A DNA stretch of 64,000 nt from Crambe crambe. Lineage: Eukaryota > Porifera > Demospongiae > Poecilosclerida > Crambeidae. The translations under genes were made by a program, and so were the position numbers. Under the pieces are notes generated by a model that ran no database searches, was not told the DNA's origin, and saw only the letters and a program-made list of their open reading frames with translations. Shown here in pieces: positions 35,045 through 44,655 of this stretch. The stretch lies in assembly GCA_963924555.1 (NCBI GenBank), contig OZ004590.1:558001-622000 (forward strand), read 5' to 3'. Every line of letters starts with the position of its first letter. Position 1 is the first letter of the stretch.

Positions 35045-35270
35045 AGTGCCTAGGGTTTACGCTCTGAGCATCGAGAGACCAACATCAAGAGAGAAAGCTA
35101 ATGACAGATTTGCTAGTCAGTTGTTAGGTCAAGGTCCAAGAATCACATGTACAGGGACGGGGGCATAAAAATATCTGCCACGTTGTAGGTTGAAAGTTAG
35201 CAAGTTAGAAAATGACATGCTAATTTTAAACATATTGAGTTAAAGGTAAAGGATCACAGCTACAGTTGAT
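35045..35270 (-). repeat. Repeat X fragment
   Basis: GTGCCTAGGGTTTACGCTCT, AGCATCGAGAGACCAACATC and GTAGGTTGAAAGTTAGCAAG match the middle of repeat X in the minus orientation (compare 38430-38620). Confidence 0.75.
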
Positions 35271-35279
35271 TTTGAGTAT

Positions 35280-35600
35280 ACATAATGTGCATGCTCCAAT
35301 TGTAATTGAGCTAGATTGCCTTTTGTCATAGAGGCACTAGGCTTATCTAAGTGGGTTGTAGTGCTTCAACTCTTTAGAAGATTATGTTTTTGAGTTTATA
35401 TGTAATAAAGCACCTAGAGCCTCTACAACTACTACTATAGCAATGTGCAGCATTTGACAGTGAGCAAGTGAAGCTGATAGGCTTTTCAACCAGGAAGCTC
35501 CATACATAGAAAGCTGTAAATGCTTACCACAAGCACAATGTGCAATATTTGACAGCGAGCGAGCAAGCAAGTATTCTTTAGGCACTTGGCTTATCTAAGT
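35280..35600. repeat. Satellite family A fragment
   Basis: It holds ATGTGCATGCTCCAATTGTA, GGCACTAGGCTTATCTAAGT, and inverted pieces such as ACTACTACTATAGCAATGTG and CCAGGAAGCTCCATACATAG. So both orientations of the 8-12 kb satellite sequence are joined here. Confidence 0.75.
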
Positions 35601-35711
35601 AGGGATGGCACAGATTGCCCCATTGGACTAATATAATAACCACCTCCACCCTAGCAACAGCCAAAGACAGCAAAGGCATTGCTTGATAAAATTAATGATA
35701 GAGGTTTCCAC

Positions 35712-35935
35712 TAAGGTCTCTGGTGTCACCCTTCACCTCTGGATTATACATACAAGTGAATGTATCAAAGGATCTATGTATAATGAAGGGGATTTCACCC
35801 TTCTAGATTATAAGTGAAGGTAGAGACACACACCTGGGTACAGATCTTATCTTGATGTAAATATAGGGATTGTTTTCATACGAGGCTGCAGTACATTATA
35901 CAGCCCAGCTAAATTTTAGGCTATCCTTACTTAAC
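35712..35935 (-). repeat. Repeat family H, inverted copy
   Basis: Reverse complement of 33838-34027, with AAGGGGATTTCACCCTTC, CCTGGGTACAGATCTTATCT and a final ATTTTAGGCTATCCTTACTT. Confidence 0.75.
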
Positions 35936-36059
35936 CTTTATATTTAGAGAAATTTTTTTGCACCCATAATTATGCTAGCGAGCGAGCCACACACTAGTGA
36001 TGTAAATTGAGATTCGTGATATATATATATATATTTGGTACGTCAATAGCTAGGGCATA

Positions 36060-36240
36060 ATTAATAATATGCATGCACATACGTTCGTTTGACCTTTGAC
36101 CCCACAAATGAAACATGCCCGTAGCACTTAGAATAAACAGCTAGAGCTTATTGCTTTCTACAGAATTTAGTCATAGAGGCACTAAGTGGATTGTAGGCAC
36201 TTGGCTTTCTAAGTGCTTGTGGTAAGCAAGCATTATACAG
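36060..36240 (+). repeat. Satellite family A fragment
   Basis: TTGACCTTTGACCCCACAAA, TGAAACATGCCC and GGCACTTGGCTTTCTAAGTG match 11035-11180 in order. Confidence 0.75.
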
Positions 36241-36338
36241 CCTCTACCCCTAGCCCAATAGCTAAATCAAAATACAAATGACTTTGACCAATTGCTTCGC
36301 TCGCTCGCCGATTGAATATGTTACACGAATATACCCTA

Positions 36339-36340
<2 letters not shown>

Positions 36341-36390
<50 letters not shown>
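36341..36390 (+). repeat. (TAA)n microsatellite
   Basis: About 16 consecutive AAT/TAA triplets. The poly-Ile frames on both strands here are products of this tract. Confidence 0.95.
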
Positions 36391-36391
<1 letters not shown>

Positions 36392-36439
36392 TAGCGAGTA
36401 CCCTGCGCACGCCTGCACCCGCAAAAACTCTATACATGA

Positions 36440-36530
36440 ATGTGTGTGTGTCCACTCACTGGCAGTGAGTGGCTTGCAATCAGGAGACCATGAGATCAAG
36501 TCCTACCAGTGACATTTGTGAAGGGTACAA
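36440..36530 (+). mobile_element. tRNA-like SINE head (candidate)
   Basis: GTGGCTTGCAATCAGGAGAC and ATGAGATCAAGTCCTACCAG resemble the anticodon-arm and B-box part of tRNA-derived SINE heads. Flanking CTCACTGGCAG and CTACCAGTGACA can pair like an acceptor stem. The A box is weak. It could be a decayed tRNA pseudogene. Confidence 0.4.
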
Positions 36531-37739
36531 ATTATGCATGTCAAGTAAAGATCTATTTGCAAGGGCATTGTCATGTCAGATTCAGTCGTTCTACTGATTG
36601 TTACTTTAAGCGAAATTTAATTGTGTAAATATTTTGATTTTAACTTGCACCCTTGAGTTTATTCTTCCTTTTCACATGCATTAATCTGTAGTGAGTCTGA
36701 TTATCGTGCCACCAGTCCATGCACAATGACATAGGTACCTGGAATCAAATCAACTCTCAGCTGTGGGACTTCAGGTGCCCATACCACTTACTGAGAAGAT
36801 ATAGTCAGTTTGAGACAATTGTGTACAGCTGACCATCTGCCTTTATTGTCCTATATAGGATGTAGGTTCTGACCTTATTAAGTACCACAACCTGCAATAG
36901 AGGGTTGCAAGTGTTTGCATAGGATTGATTTTCTCACATGCAACATAGCTAGTTACTCAATCCATTTCTCAACTGGAGTAAATCCTTCTAGTGATCAATT
37001 CCAAGTTGTCCCAAATTTCATTTTAACAAGTAAACAGTTCTTTGAGTACAGAGGGATAATCAGTAAGAGGTAGCTAGTAGACTAATTTTTCCATTGTGAC
37101 AGCAGTTGAGAGCTTCACTTGCAAACCTCAAACTTGACAATGGGCCCAAGGTAGATGCTGCTTGTTTCATTAGCAGCTTGCCTATGTCTTTGTTCTTCCC
37201 TGTTAGTTTTCTCCTAATACTCTTCTCTCTCACTGGCAGACATTTCTTCCCTTCTTCTTCTCTCCTTCACTCTGTGCCTCTCTCTTTCTCTTGCTCTTTC
37301 ATCTTCTGTCAAGTGTGTTCTTCAACTTCTCTGCCTCTCTCTCTCCCTTGCTCTTCTATTATTGAACTTTACCTCTGCCTCTCTCTCCTTGCTGTAAGCT
37401 GGCGCCATCATATTTAAATCTGAGCGTGCATATACTTTATATTTAAATCTGAGCATGTGCATGCAGTCATGTCTAAGTATGCGCACGTTCGTCGCAAGCT
37501 GACTTCGTCTTGCTACTCTGTGGGAGTTGAATTCATCCCGCTTGTGGCTGAAACTCTAGGTGGCCTCGTGGAGGATGCTATCACCTGATGCCACCTCATC
37601 CACCAAGCACCTTTTCGGGCATGTCGCCATTGCTCTTTGGCGTGGGAATGCAAGTTTATGGCTGCATCGTCAGGCAACAGCATATCTGATTTGCAATACT
37701 CTTTAAATATCCTTTAAAAATCAAATATTGATAGCGTTG
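36531..37739. other. Non-coding stretch with a CT-rich patch
   Basis: The region 37200-37400 is TCTCTC/CTTC-rich, which explains the Ser/Leu-rich 103-codon frame there. ATATTTAAATCTGAGC occurs twice at about 37410-37452. No gene is recognised. Confidence 0.4.
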
Positions 37740-37815
37740 CTGTTGTAGTCGCGCGGTAGTGTATCGGCTTGTGAGGCCCTGCCTGAGGACTCGGGTTCGA
37801 GCCCCAACTCAATTA
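37740..37815 (+). mobile_element. tRNA-derived SINE head or tRNA-like pseudogene
   Basis: TAGTCGCGCGGTAGTGTATC resembles an internal A box and GGGTTCGAGCCCC a good B box. Between them, GGC-TTGTGAG-GCC looks like an anticodon arm with a GTG (His-type) anticodon. T-stem and acceptor pairing are imperfect, so I do not call a functional tRNA. A T-rich segment and an AATAAAGAAAAAAAAA tail follow at 37816-37896, fitting a SINE of about 150-180 bases. Confidence 0.5.
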
Positions 37816-37883
37816 GGTTTTTTTCTCAATTATTAACTGTGATGCATTACCTTGACGTAATGTGACGTAGTGCTAATATAATA

Positions 37884-38190
37884 AAGAAAAAAAAATTATT
37901 CTAAATAAAAAACTGAAGTAGGGATGCGGTTCAAAAAAGTTCAGCAACAAGAGAGTGAACTTCAGTCAAGTAACCCCTTACCCATCACCAACTACAAGCC
38001 AACTATTCCTACTTCACTCCCATGATAAAGGGAGTGAATAGTTACCTCGTAGTTGGTGATGGGTAAGGGGTTACTTGACTGAAGTTCACTCTCTTGTTGC
38101 TGAACTTTTTTGAACCGCACACAGCCATCCCTACTTCAGTTTTTTATTTAGAATAAATATTTTTTTCTTTACTTGTTCATCATCTTTTTT
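37884..38190. repeat. Foldback element, second long copy
   Basis: It has the same arms as 23574-23885 (AACAAGAGAGTGAACTTCA, CCATCACCAACTAC, AGTAGGGAT), ending in TTTTTTTCTTTACTTGTTC. It is joined to an inverted repeat X at its right. Confidence 0.85.
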
Positions 38191-38702
38191 GATGTAATGT
38201 TCTATTTTTTTTATTATAGGCAACTGGATGCTATCAAAGTTAAAGTTCATGTATTGTAGCTATGTAGTTCATTGCATTTCATCATAATATTGTATGAGCC
38301 GACTGATCTGGAAGATCTATACAGTTTATAATAAGATTGCCGTTGACATAATTTTGTATATAATTTTTAAGGCCTTTACTGATATGTACCTGATATACTG
38401 TTGCATCAAGGGTTGATTCATAACCAGATTAGTGCCTAGGGTTTACGCTCTGAGCATCGAGAGATCGAGAAAGCTAATGACAGATTCACTAGTCAGTTGC
38501 GAGGTCAGGGTCTAAGAATCACGTATACAGGGCGGGGCATAAAAATGTCTGCCTCGTTGTAGGTTGAAAGCTAACAAGTTGGAAAATGACGTGCTATTTT
38601 TGAACATGTCGATTTAAAGGTAAAGGATTATAGCGCAGTCATTTCTGAGTAGATTGGTATAAGAATTATAGCATTTGAAAGAACCATTTCTGAAATAAGT
38701 TG

Positions 38703-38736
<34 letters not shown>

Positions 38737-38960
38737 GGACCAGATGAAAACGGCAATTTTTGAAGTCGCTGTAAAAAATACTGCTTTGTTCTCTGCTCTT
38801 CATATTTGAGTCCTAGCATGTTGAAGGTGTTCTGTCTTCAGGTTAGGAGTTGCTGATTGCAGGAGGTAAGTATTCTGGAGTTATGAAAGAAAATATCAAG
38901 TACTATTCCAATGGAGCATCCGTGCCATCCCTACTTAGAGAGTACTATCGTACTCTATGA
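38191..38960 (-). repeat. Repeat X, inverted copy 2
   Basis: It reads from ATCATCTTTTTTGATGTAAT through a (GAT)n tract at 38706-38735 to GCCATCCCTACTTAGAGAGT. This is the reverse complement of 22764-23573, so the composite of repeat X plus foldback was duplicated as a unit. Confidence 0.85.
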
Positions 38961-40120
38961 TAAGGGAGTGAGTGAGTAATCTCAGGTAACTGCTCTGAAT
39001 TGGACCAGTGACTACACAACACAGTTGATCAAGTGCATATCCACACACACACACATAATGTAAGTATCACACACACAAATCAAAACAATAAAAACACAAC
39101 AGCAGCAAAAAAAAAAAAAAAAAAAAAAAAGACTGACTACAAAAGACCATCCAGTATGGATGGCTGTGTGCGGTTCAAAAAAGTTCAGCAACAAGAGAGT
39201 GAACTTCAGTCAAGTAACCAATATTACCGAACTACGAGCTAACTTTCATAGCAGGCCAAGATGAGATATAAAAGGAACGTAGATCGAGAAATCAAGCAAG
39301 ACATGCTTCCCAAATGCTGACCCAGAGAAAAGAATGCCTCAGGGATTGAATAGCGGAGCTACTAAAGAATGGATCAAATTAGAAAGCTGACAAACTCTGA
39401 TGTAGAAGTGAGACTCATCGTGCTTCCAAGACCGCTGAAAAGAAAGACGAAAGTACTTAAGTGGAAGATAGAAGGCAAGACATCCTGAAAAGACAGCGCT
39501 TGAGGGAGAGTACAAGTCAGCACACACAGCTGAGAAAAGAGAGGCCAGATTCAGAGACAGACCAGAGATTGTCTTCAGAAAGAGAGGCCACGCATTCTCA
39601 CTCTTGCTAAAATGAAACATGCATCCAGGCTTGCCCCACAATGCCATTGACCTGATTTTGTACGTTTGGTTTGCATACTATAGTTGTGCATAGCTACATA
39701 TTAAGCCATCCTTTATACTTCTCTTTATATTTAGAATATATTTTTTTTTTCCCTTTACCTTTACTTGTCTATATTGGGATGATCTTATCTATATTTGGAC
39801 AACTTTATATCTATATTGGGACGACTTCACTATTCTTTATCTATATTTCACTATTCAATTATTGAGACAATCTTACTATAAATTATTGGCATGGGATGAC
39901 CTCACTCTATATTGGGATCACTTTATAATTATCCTTGTCTATCAGTGGCACTATTGTCTTCCATAATGGGATTAGCTGATTGTTTTAAAAATAAAATCAC
40001 CTCACTCTGGATACATAGCTTTCTAGATCTTTTTTTGTATGTACTGTTGGACAGAACATAGCTTTGAGTACTGAGCATGCCCACAGGAAATAAGTGTATG
40101 AAGTAGGTGTGGCTCAGCTC
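38961..40120. other. Non-coding stretch with A-run and CTATATT repeats
   Basis: A run of about 22 A lies at 39107-39130, next to a truncated foldback arm (GCAACAAGAGAGTGAACTTC). The purine-rich 39300-39640 gives HTAEKREARFRDR-like peptides, similar to Arg/Glu-rich repeats seen in some mobile-element proteins, but this is too short to assign. Irregular CTATATTGGGATGA repeats occur at 39765-39915. Confidence 0.4.
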
Positions 40121-40126
40121 TGATAT

Positions 40127-40167
40127 TATATAAGCAAGAAATTTCTGTTGGCTTTGGAGTTCAGTTT
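40127..40167 (+). promoter_or_regulatory. TATA box and initiator-like motif of the protease gene
   Basis: TATATAAG at 40127-40134 is followed 34 bases later (start to start) by TCAGTTT at 40161-40167, which resembles a metazoan initiator. The ATG at 40180 would leave a 5' leader of only about 15-20 bases. The spacing fits a TATA/Inr core promoter slightly longer than average; this is prediction only. Confidence 0.5.
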
Positions 40168-40179
40168 CTATTGCTGATC

Positions 40180-42179
40180 ATGGACAGTCTAGAACACAGT
40201 TGCCAGATTCTCTCATATTGGACTCCAGACAGAATTGCGTCAGCAACACCTGAAGATGAAGAACATGAAGAAGTACATGACGACGTTAAAGATGAAGTAG
40301 ACGGAGCCACAGATGTACCAACAACCATTCCAGAACACGAAGAAGTACATGTCGACGTTAAAGATGAAGTAGACGGAGCCACAGATGAGGCAACACCCGT
40401 TCCGGATGTGACTAAATTCCCTTACCAAAGTGTGGGCAAGCTAAGGCCACTACAACATGATTCATTATTTCTCATCAACCGCCCGCATCAATTAAATTAG
40501 CACCACCTCAAATCATAAAAATCTCATTATTTGGCCACGTGGTGGAAATTTTAATAGTGCTCACCACCTATTATCAGCAGCCATGGTTTTCTTGAGTGTT
40601 ACAGTGGTGAAAGGGAGTAAACCACTGTTTCCGTGCCATTCAGGAAATATATCCATTCAAGGGTTCTTTGAAACTGTGCTCCTTCCAAAGCTGCACTTAG
40701 ATGAAGAAACTGGAACTACTGAGGTACTAAAAGAGCAATGAGAACTTATTGGCGAGCTATAGCTAGGGTAGCTAGTTCTAGCTAGTAGCAGTTATGTTGT
40801 AGCTGGAGAAAAAGCTGGCTAGTAGCTAGTTTCTGGCTAGTAGTAGCAGCTATGTTGTAGCTGGAGAAAAAGCTGGCAGCTAGGCTACCAGCTAAGCTTT
40901 AAACATTGTAAGCTTATTTATTTATTTATTTTTAGATCTCAGATGTGTTTATCGGGAATACAAGAGACAGACTTTTGGATCGAGCTGAACCTGAATTGAC
41001 ACTGTCTCCAGTTGTGGTCGAGTTTGGAAAGTATATGAAAATAGTTGTAGTTTTGAATGAGCTTGTTTCCATGAATCAACCTCAGAGTCGTAGTGTACTT
41101 GATGTAATGCGACAAGCACAGCAAGCACTTGTCCAACCTAAAACTCCTTCAAAAACTATCGAAAGAAATAATGACAAATTATTTAATGCCCTTGTTGACT
41201 ACCTTGAAGAACATGGCCTGTTTTGGAGGTCAGATGAGGTTAATGTATACATTGCAGTTCAAAGCCGAAAATTTCAAAAAAATAGTCATTGTTTTCTGTA
41301 TTGACTTTTTTATCTGCACACCATTTCTCTTTTCCATTCAGTACATGTACTTTGAACTTTTCATAGTAAACAATTCCAAAATAAGATGATACTAAAAATA
41401 AGAGTGTAGTGCTTCCATATAAGGTGATAATGAAAATAGACGGTCTGCAAGGCAGAGTGAGATAATGAGTAATGATAATAACCGCCCGCCCGCATGCTTT
41501 TCAAGGCTGGGTAGTGATGAGAAACAATGAATCATATTGTAGTGGCCTAATGTATACCAAAGGCAAAGGAAAAAATAAAGGAAATCACCATGGTACAGCA
41601 TGGGTAGCCAAATTTCCTGGGCATCATAATATAATCATGACTGCTGCGCACTGCCTGGAGAATAGAAAGGGAACGGCTGAAAATATCGCTTTTATTCCCA
41701 CTTTCAGCCCTCCAAATACTAAGCCATTTGGAAGGTACAGTGAAATAAAAGGAGGGAAAGGGAAAGCATGGGCTGTGCACCCAGAGTGGGTCAGTCAGGT
41801 CCACAAGTATGAGTATGATATAGCCCTCATCAAAGTAATGAATCCTGACACTAAAGAGGATGTTGCTCAAAAAGTGAAGCCCATTCCAATTATATCAAAT
41901 AAGAAGTACTCGAAAAGATCTGAATGGAACCAAATTGGTTATGGGGGTGGGAAGATGATGATGGAGCGAAGAGGTAAATACTACAAGAAGGAGAAGGATT
42001 TGAAAGTTTACAAATATGGCACTCTTCCAAAAGGTTGCAGTGGGGGCCCATGGATTCTTACAGGTTCAGATGTTGCATCTAATGGTGTCCACAGTGGGTC
42101 GAGTAGAGGCAATGGAATATCAACATACTTCAAATATAGTGAAGAAGACCTGCTAAGTTGGTTCACTAGCAGTGATTAA
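40180..42179 (+). CDS. Trypsin/V8-like serine protease, two exons (40180-40435, 41506-42179)
   Basis: A peptidase of family S1 (V8/glutamyl-endopeptidase-like) that would cleave peptide bonds. Exon 1 starts at ATG 40180 and encodes MDSLEHSCQILSYWTPDRIA, two tandem acidic repeats (EHEEVHxDVKDEVDGATD, residues 29-72) and FPYQSV (80-85). Exon 2 gives WVVMRNNESYCSG, the catalytic His134 in TAAHC, Asp190 in YDIALIKV and Ser264 in GCSGGPW. Cys97 and Cys135 can form the usual disulfide next to the active site. The proposed intron uses a GC donor (GCAAGC at 40436) and the TTTTCAAG acceptor at 41505. It joins FPYQSVG to WVVMRNN, which matches the family's PYxxVG-(x)n-CSG layout and keeps 309 codons open. 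No signal peptide is visible, so it is either cytosolic or has an unseen leader exon. The triad is complete and the gene looks intact. Splice assignment is the weakest part; exon 2 alone is certain to be protease-like. Confidence 0.78.
40583..41237 (+). pseudogene. Exons of an uncharacterised repetitive gene family, inside the protease intron
   Basis: An ATG at 40583 opens 47 codons ending LPKLHLDEETGTTE. A GAG|GTACTA donor (40724) and a TTATTTATTTTTAG acceptor (40935) remove 212 bases in phase and lead into ISDVFIGNTRDRLLDRAEPE / LTLSPVVVEFGKYMKIVVVL ... KLFNALVDYLEEHGLFWRSDE. A GTTAAT site at 41238 could be the next donor. I know similar sequences only as uncharacterised repetitive proteins of sponges and cnidarians and assign no function. 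No continuation is found before the protease exon, so the copy looks incomplete. A possible C-terminal part lies at 42640-43130. Confidence 0.5.
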
Positions 42180-42372
42180 CAATGTGTGTGAGACTTTACA
42201 TACATAGCTAGCTAGAATGTATCCATGCCCAAGTTGTTTTCTGCTTACTAGGGCAATGCGCAACATTAATTTTTAAAGCGAGTGAGCAAGTATTTCTTTT
42301 AGAGATGACATTTTGTGCTTCAATTTCTTATATTTTGCCAGTGAGTAATGTCGGTGTATGGGATTGGAAATG

Positions 42373-42531
42373 GCACGTTAACCCATTGAATCTGTGTCCG
42401 AGGGTGTGCGTCATGCTATACGTGATTACACGGGAGATTGCTGCTGCATTGGCACGTTAACCCATTGAATCCGTGTCCGAGGGTGTGCGCCATGCTATAA
42501 GTGATCACACGGGAGATTGCCGCTGCATTGA
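42373..42531 (+). repeat. Tandem duplication of an 80-base unit
   Basis: GGCACGTTAACCCATTGAAT ... CACGGGAGATTGC occurs twice head to tail with a few substitutions. It follows GTATGGGATTGGAAATGGC, which resembles the GGGATTGGAAACG termini seen elsewhere in this window. Confidence 0.85.
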
Positions 42532-42639
42532 GCTAATAGCTACTTGCATTCCACAAGTTAAAGGTTAGCTGATAACTAATCATAAAGGAGGGAGGAAGAT
42601 GAAAATTAGGTAGCTAGGTGATATTTAAGTTAGTGTGGA

Positions 42640-43130
42640 CGCCATAATATGAGCATTATGATAGATAATTGTACCATTATTACTGAGTTCAGTAAATGGC
42701 TTCTAGATTCTATCTCAAAATCATTAAAAAAGTAACCAAAAGGTATCAAAAATTTTCAAGCATTAAGGAAAAATTGAGTTTCACTCCCTCTGGAGTTCAT
42801 CTTCATTCATTGATAAGTGGGTGAAATCCCTCACTGATTGTGGCATAACAATTGAGCCCCTATTTTATCAGCAACTTACTCTGAATTTATTCACCTCACT
42901 GATAGAAAAAGCATTACCTGAAGAGCTAACATACGAAAAACAGTGTGCAATTAGGTGTATTGGAGGCTACATAGTCAGAAGATCCATTCACAAAGATTGC
43001 ACAGACAATTTTACTTGGACTTGACAACTTATGTAACAGTAACAATAACATGGAACCATCTGAATCAAAGGAATGGATGTGTGCAATTGATAGGGGAGGT
43101 TTAAATTTATACCCTATGTGCCATAGAATA
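42640..43130 (+). pseudogene. C-terminal fragment of an uncharacterised repetitive protein
   Basis: FIDKWVKSLTDCGITIEPLF, YQQLTLNLFTSLIEKALPEE and LTYEKQCAIRCIGGYIVRRS are readable in one frame, then MEPSESKEWMCAIDRGGL in another. The motifs (C/N)A(L/I)RxxxGYxxRR and W...IDRGGL recur in uncharacterised repeat-borne proteins of sponges and cnidarians; the biochemical role is unknown. Orientation matches the exons at 40583-41237, so both pieces may come from one copy. It is broken by several frame interruptions. Confidence 0.55.
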
Positions 43131-43132
43131 TA

Positions 43133-43731
43133 CTGTACGGCGGGTTAATTCCGTTAGGAAAAAATTCCGTCGAATCTGGAATCATTATATTATTGAAAAA
43201 ATTGAATGGATAAATCTTCACACATGCGCATTGAAGACGAAAATTTTCCCCCGCCCAGTTTCTGTTGAAGTGCAAAGGCAGGTGGACTAGCTATTTCGAG
43301 AGAGACACTCGCATTCGTGGCTATCATGAATACACAAAGCTTGGGCTGCTGCTGTAGGAGAGGAGCTGGAGTGTAGGCGAGAACCAACTAACCTCGTTAG
43401 ACATCTTAATGTATGGACCTCTCTTTTTAATATGAGACTCTTTCTGCATCTCTTCAACTGCACAGCACTGTTAGCCGCTTCTAAGGCCTTGATGGTATCG
43501 GAGAGATCCGCAACTAGAGCCACGAGCAGCTTTTAGAGCAGTTCTCTTACAGCAGCCTCTAGCTAGCTCTCGCATGAAGCGATCACGATTGATGATCTAC
43601 CACGTGTGTTGCGCAAAAAATGCGTGCAAAAATTTATGACATTAAAACTTATGACGAATAAAATTTCAACTCTTTATACCAACGGTGAAATAGACAAAAA
43701 AATTTCCCTGACGAAATTAACCCACCCACGG
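43133..43731. mobile_element. TA-flanked TIR element with a GC-richer interior
   Basis: The ends CTGTACGGCGGGTTAATTCC and (inverted) CCGTGGGTGGGTTAATTTCG are flanked by TA at 43131-43132 and 43732-43733. This is the same terminal type as 12859-13230. The interior (about 43250-43600) is clearly richer in GC and CpG. It contains a minus-strand frame with KLLVALVADLSDTIKALEAA / NSAVQLKRCRKSLILKREVH, ending at an AG|GTTGGT donor-like site. Confidence 0.65.
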
Positions 43732-43733
43732 TA

Positions 43734-44655
43734 GCTCAAGTTATTGGTTTGTTTGTTTGTTTTGTTTTTGTAGTTTGGTTGTACTGTGGTATAGAAATCT
43801 TGAATTTCTTTTTTCACATGTACTTTGTGTATATTGATAAAGTTCTTTTTAGATGCTTCAAAATGGTCCAAGTTTGATGTTTATACGACCTTCCTAAACT
43901 GAGATACGTTTCTTTAATCGGCGCGCGGCACAGTATTGTTATCTAAATACTCGTTCTACACACGTGAATATTTTTCCAAAAGAAATTGCATTCTACAATG
44001 AAATCCAGAGTAAAACCCTACAATATTGGTAACTTTGTGATCCTCTTGGTGTCCTGAAGCTGAGTTCATGGATATTTGAACATTATTCTCACTTCTGAAA
44101 ATCGTCAGCAAGGTTGCTTCCAAGTGGCCATTTATTTCACCAATGTTGGTGAACCCAATCAGGACTCCTTTATAATAATGATAACATCCCCAACATCATG
44201 ACAGCATATATACAACATACCCACCAAAAGACCACACGAATATCAATTTTATGTACATGAAGAATAATGGTTGGGGAAAAGCATACCCACCACGAATGCA
44301 AGAATATCAATATACAGTTAAATTTTACATACTGCTACAGAGTGCTCAATGACATAGTCACCACTCAGTCACTAGCCTCGTTCCCAGGCCCATTAAAATA
44401 GAGTGTGGTATACACTGATTGTGTATGCACAAGATTAAGTCGTCATAGTGACAATTATGACGTAGTAATCAATACTATCCTGTCGAGAGCATCCCTCTAC
44501 CTAGACATGAACAGAGCTTCAGGATCACAAAAGAAGACACTGTCAGTGCAAAGGTTCAAGTCTGAACTAAGAGATACCCTCTGAGAACCTATTTCACACC
44601 AGAGTTTCAACCTGGTCAACCATCAGAGCGATGAGTGGAGACACTACCAGCGGGA
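43734..44655. other. Non-coding stretch
   Basis: A (TTTG)n run lies near 43745-43770. TAGCCTCGTTCCCAGGCCC at about 44388 resembles one end of the 30036-30615 element, with no partner end. I see no gene. Confidence 0.4.

Noticed and set aside
36233-36512. Poly-isoleucine membrane-like peptides
   Set aside because: They come from the (TAA)n microsatellite; the same holds for the (TCA)n and (GAT)n tracts at 22990, 38706 and 57750.
37106-37417. 103-codon Ser/Leu-rich ORF
   Set aside because: It follows a CT-rich low-complexity tract.
39339-39647. 102-codon minus-strand ORF
   Set aside because: It is the antisense of a purine-rich stretch with no start context. The plus strand hints at an Arg/Glu-rich repeat, but that is too weak to call.
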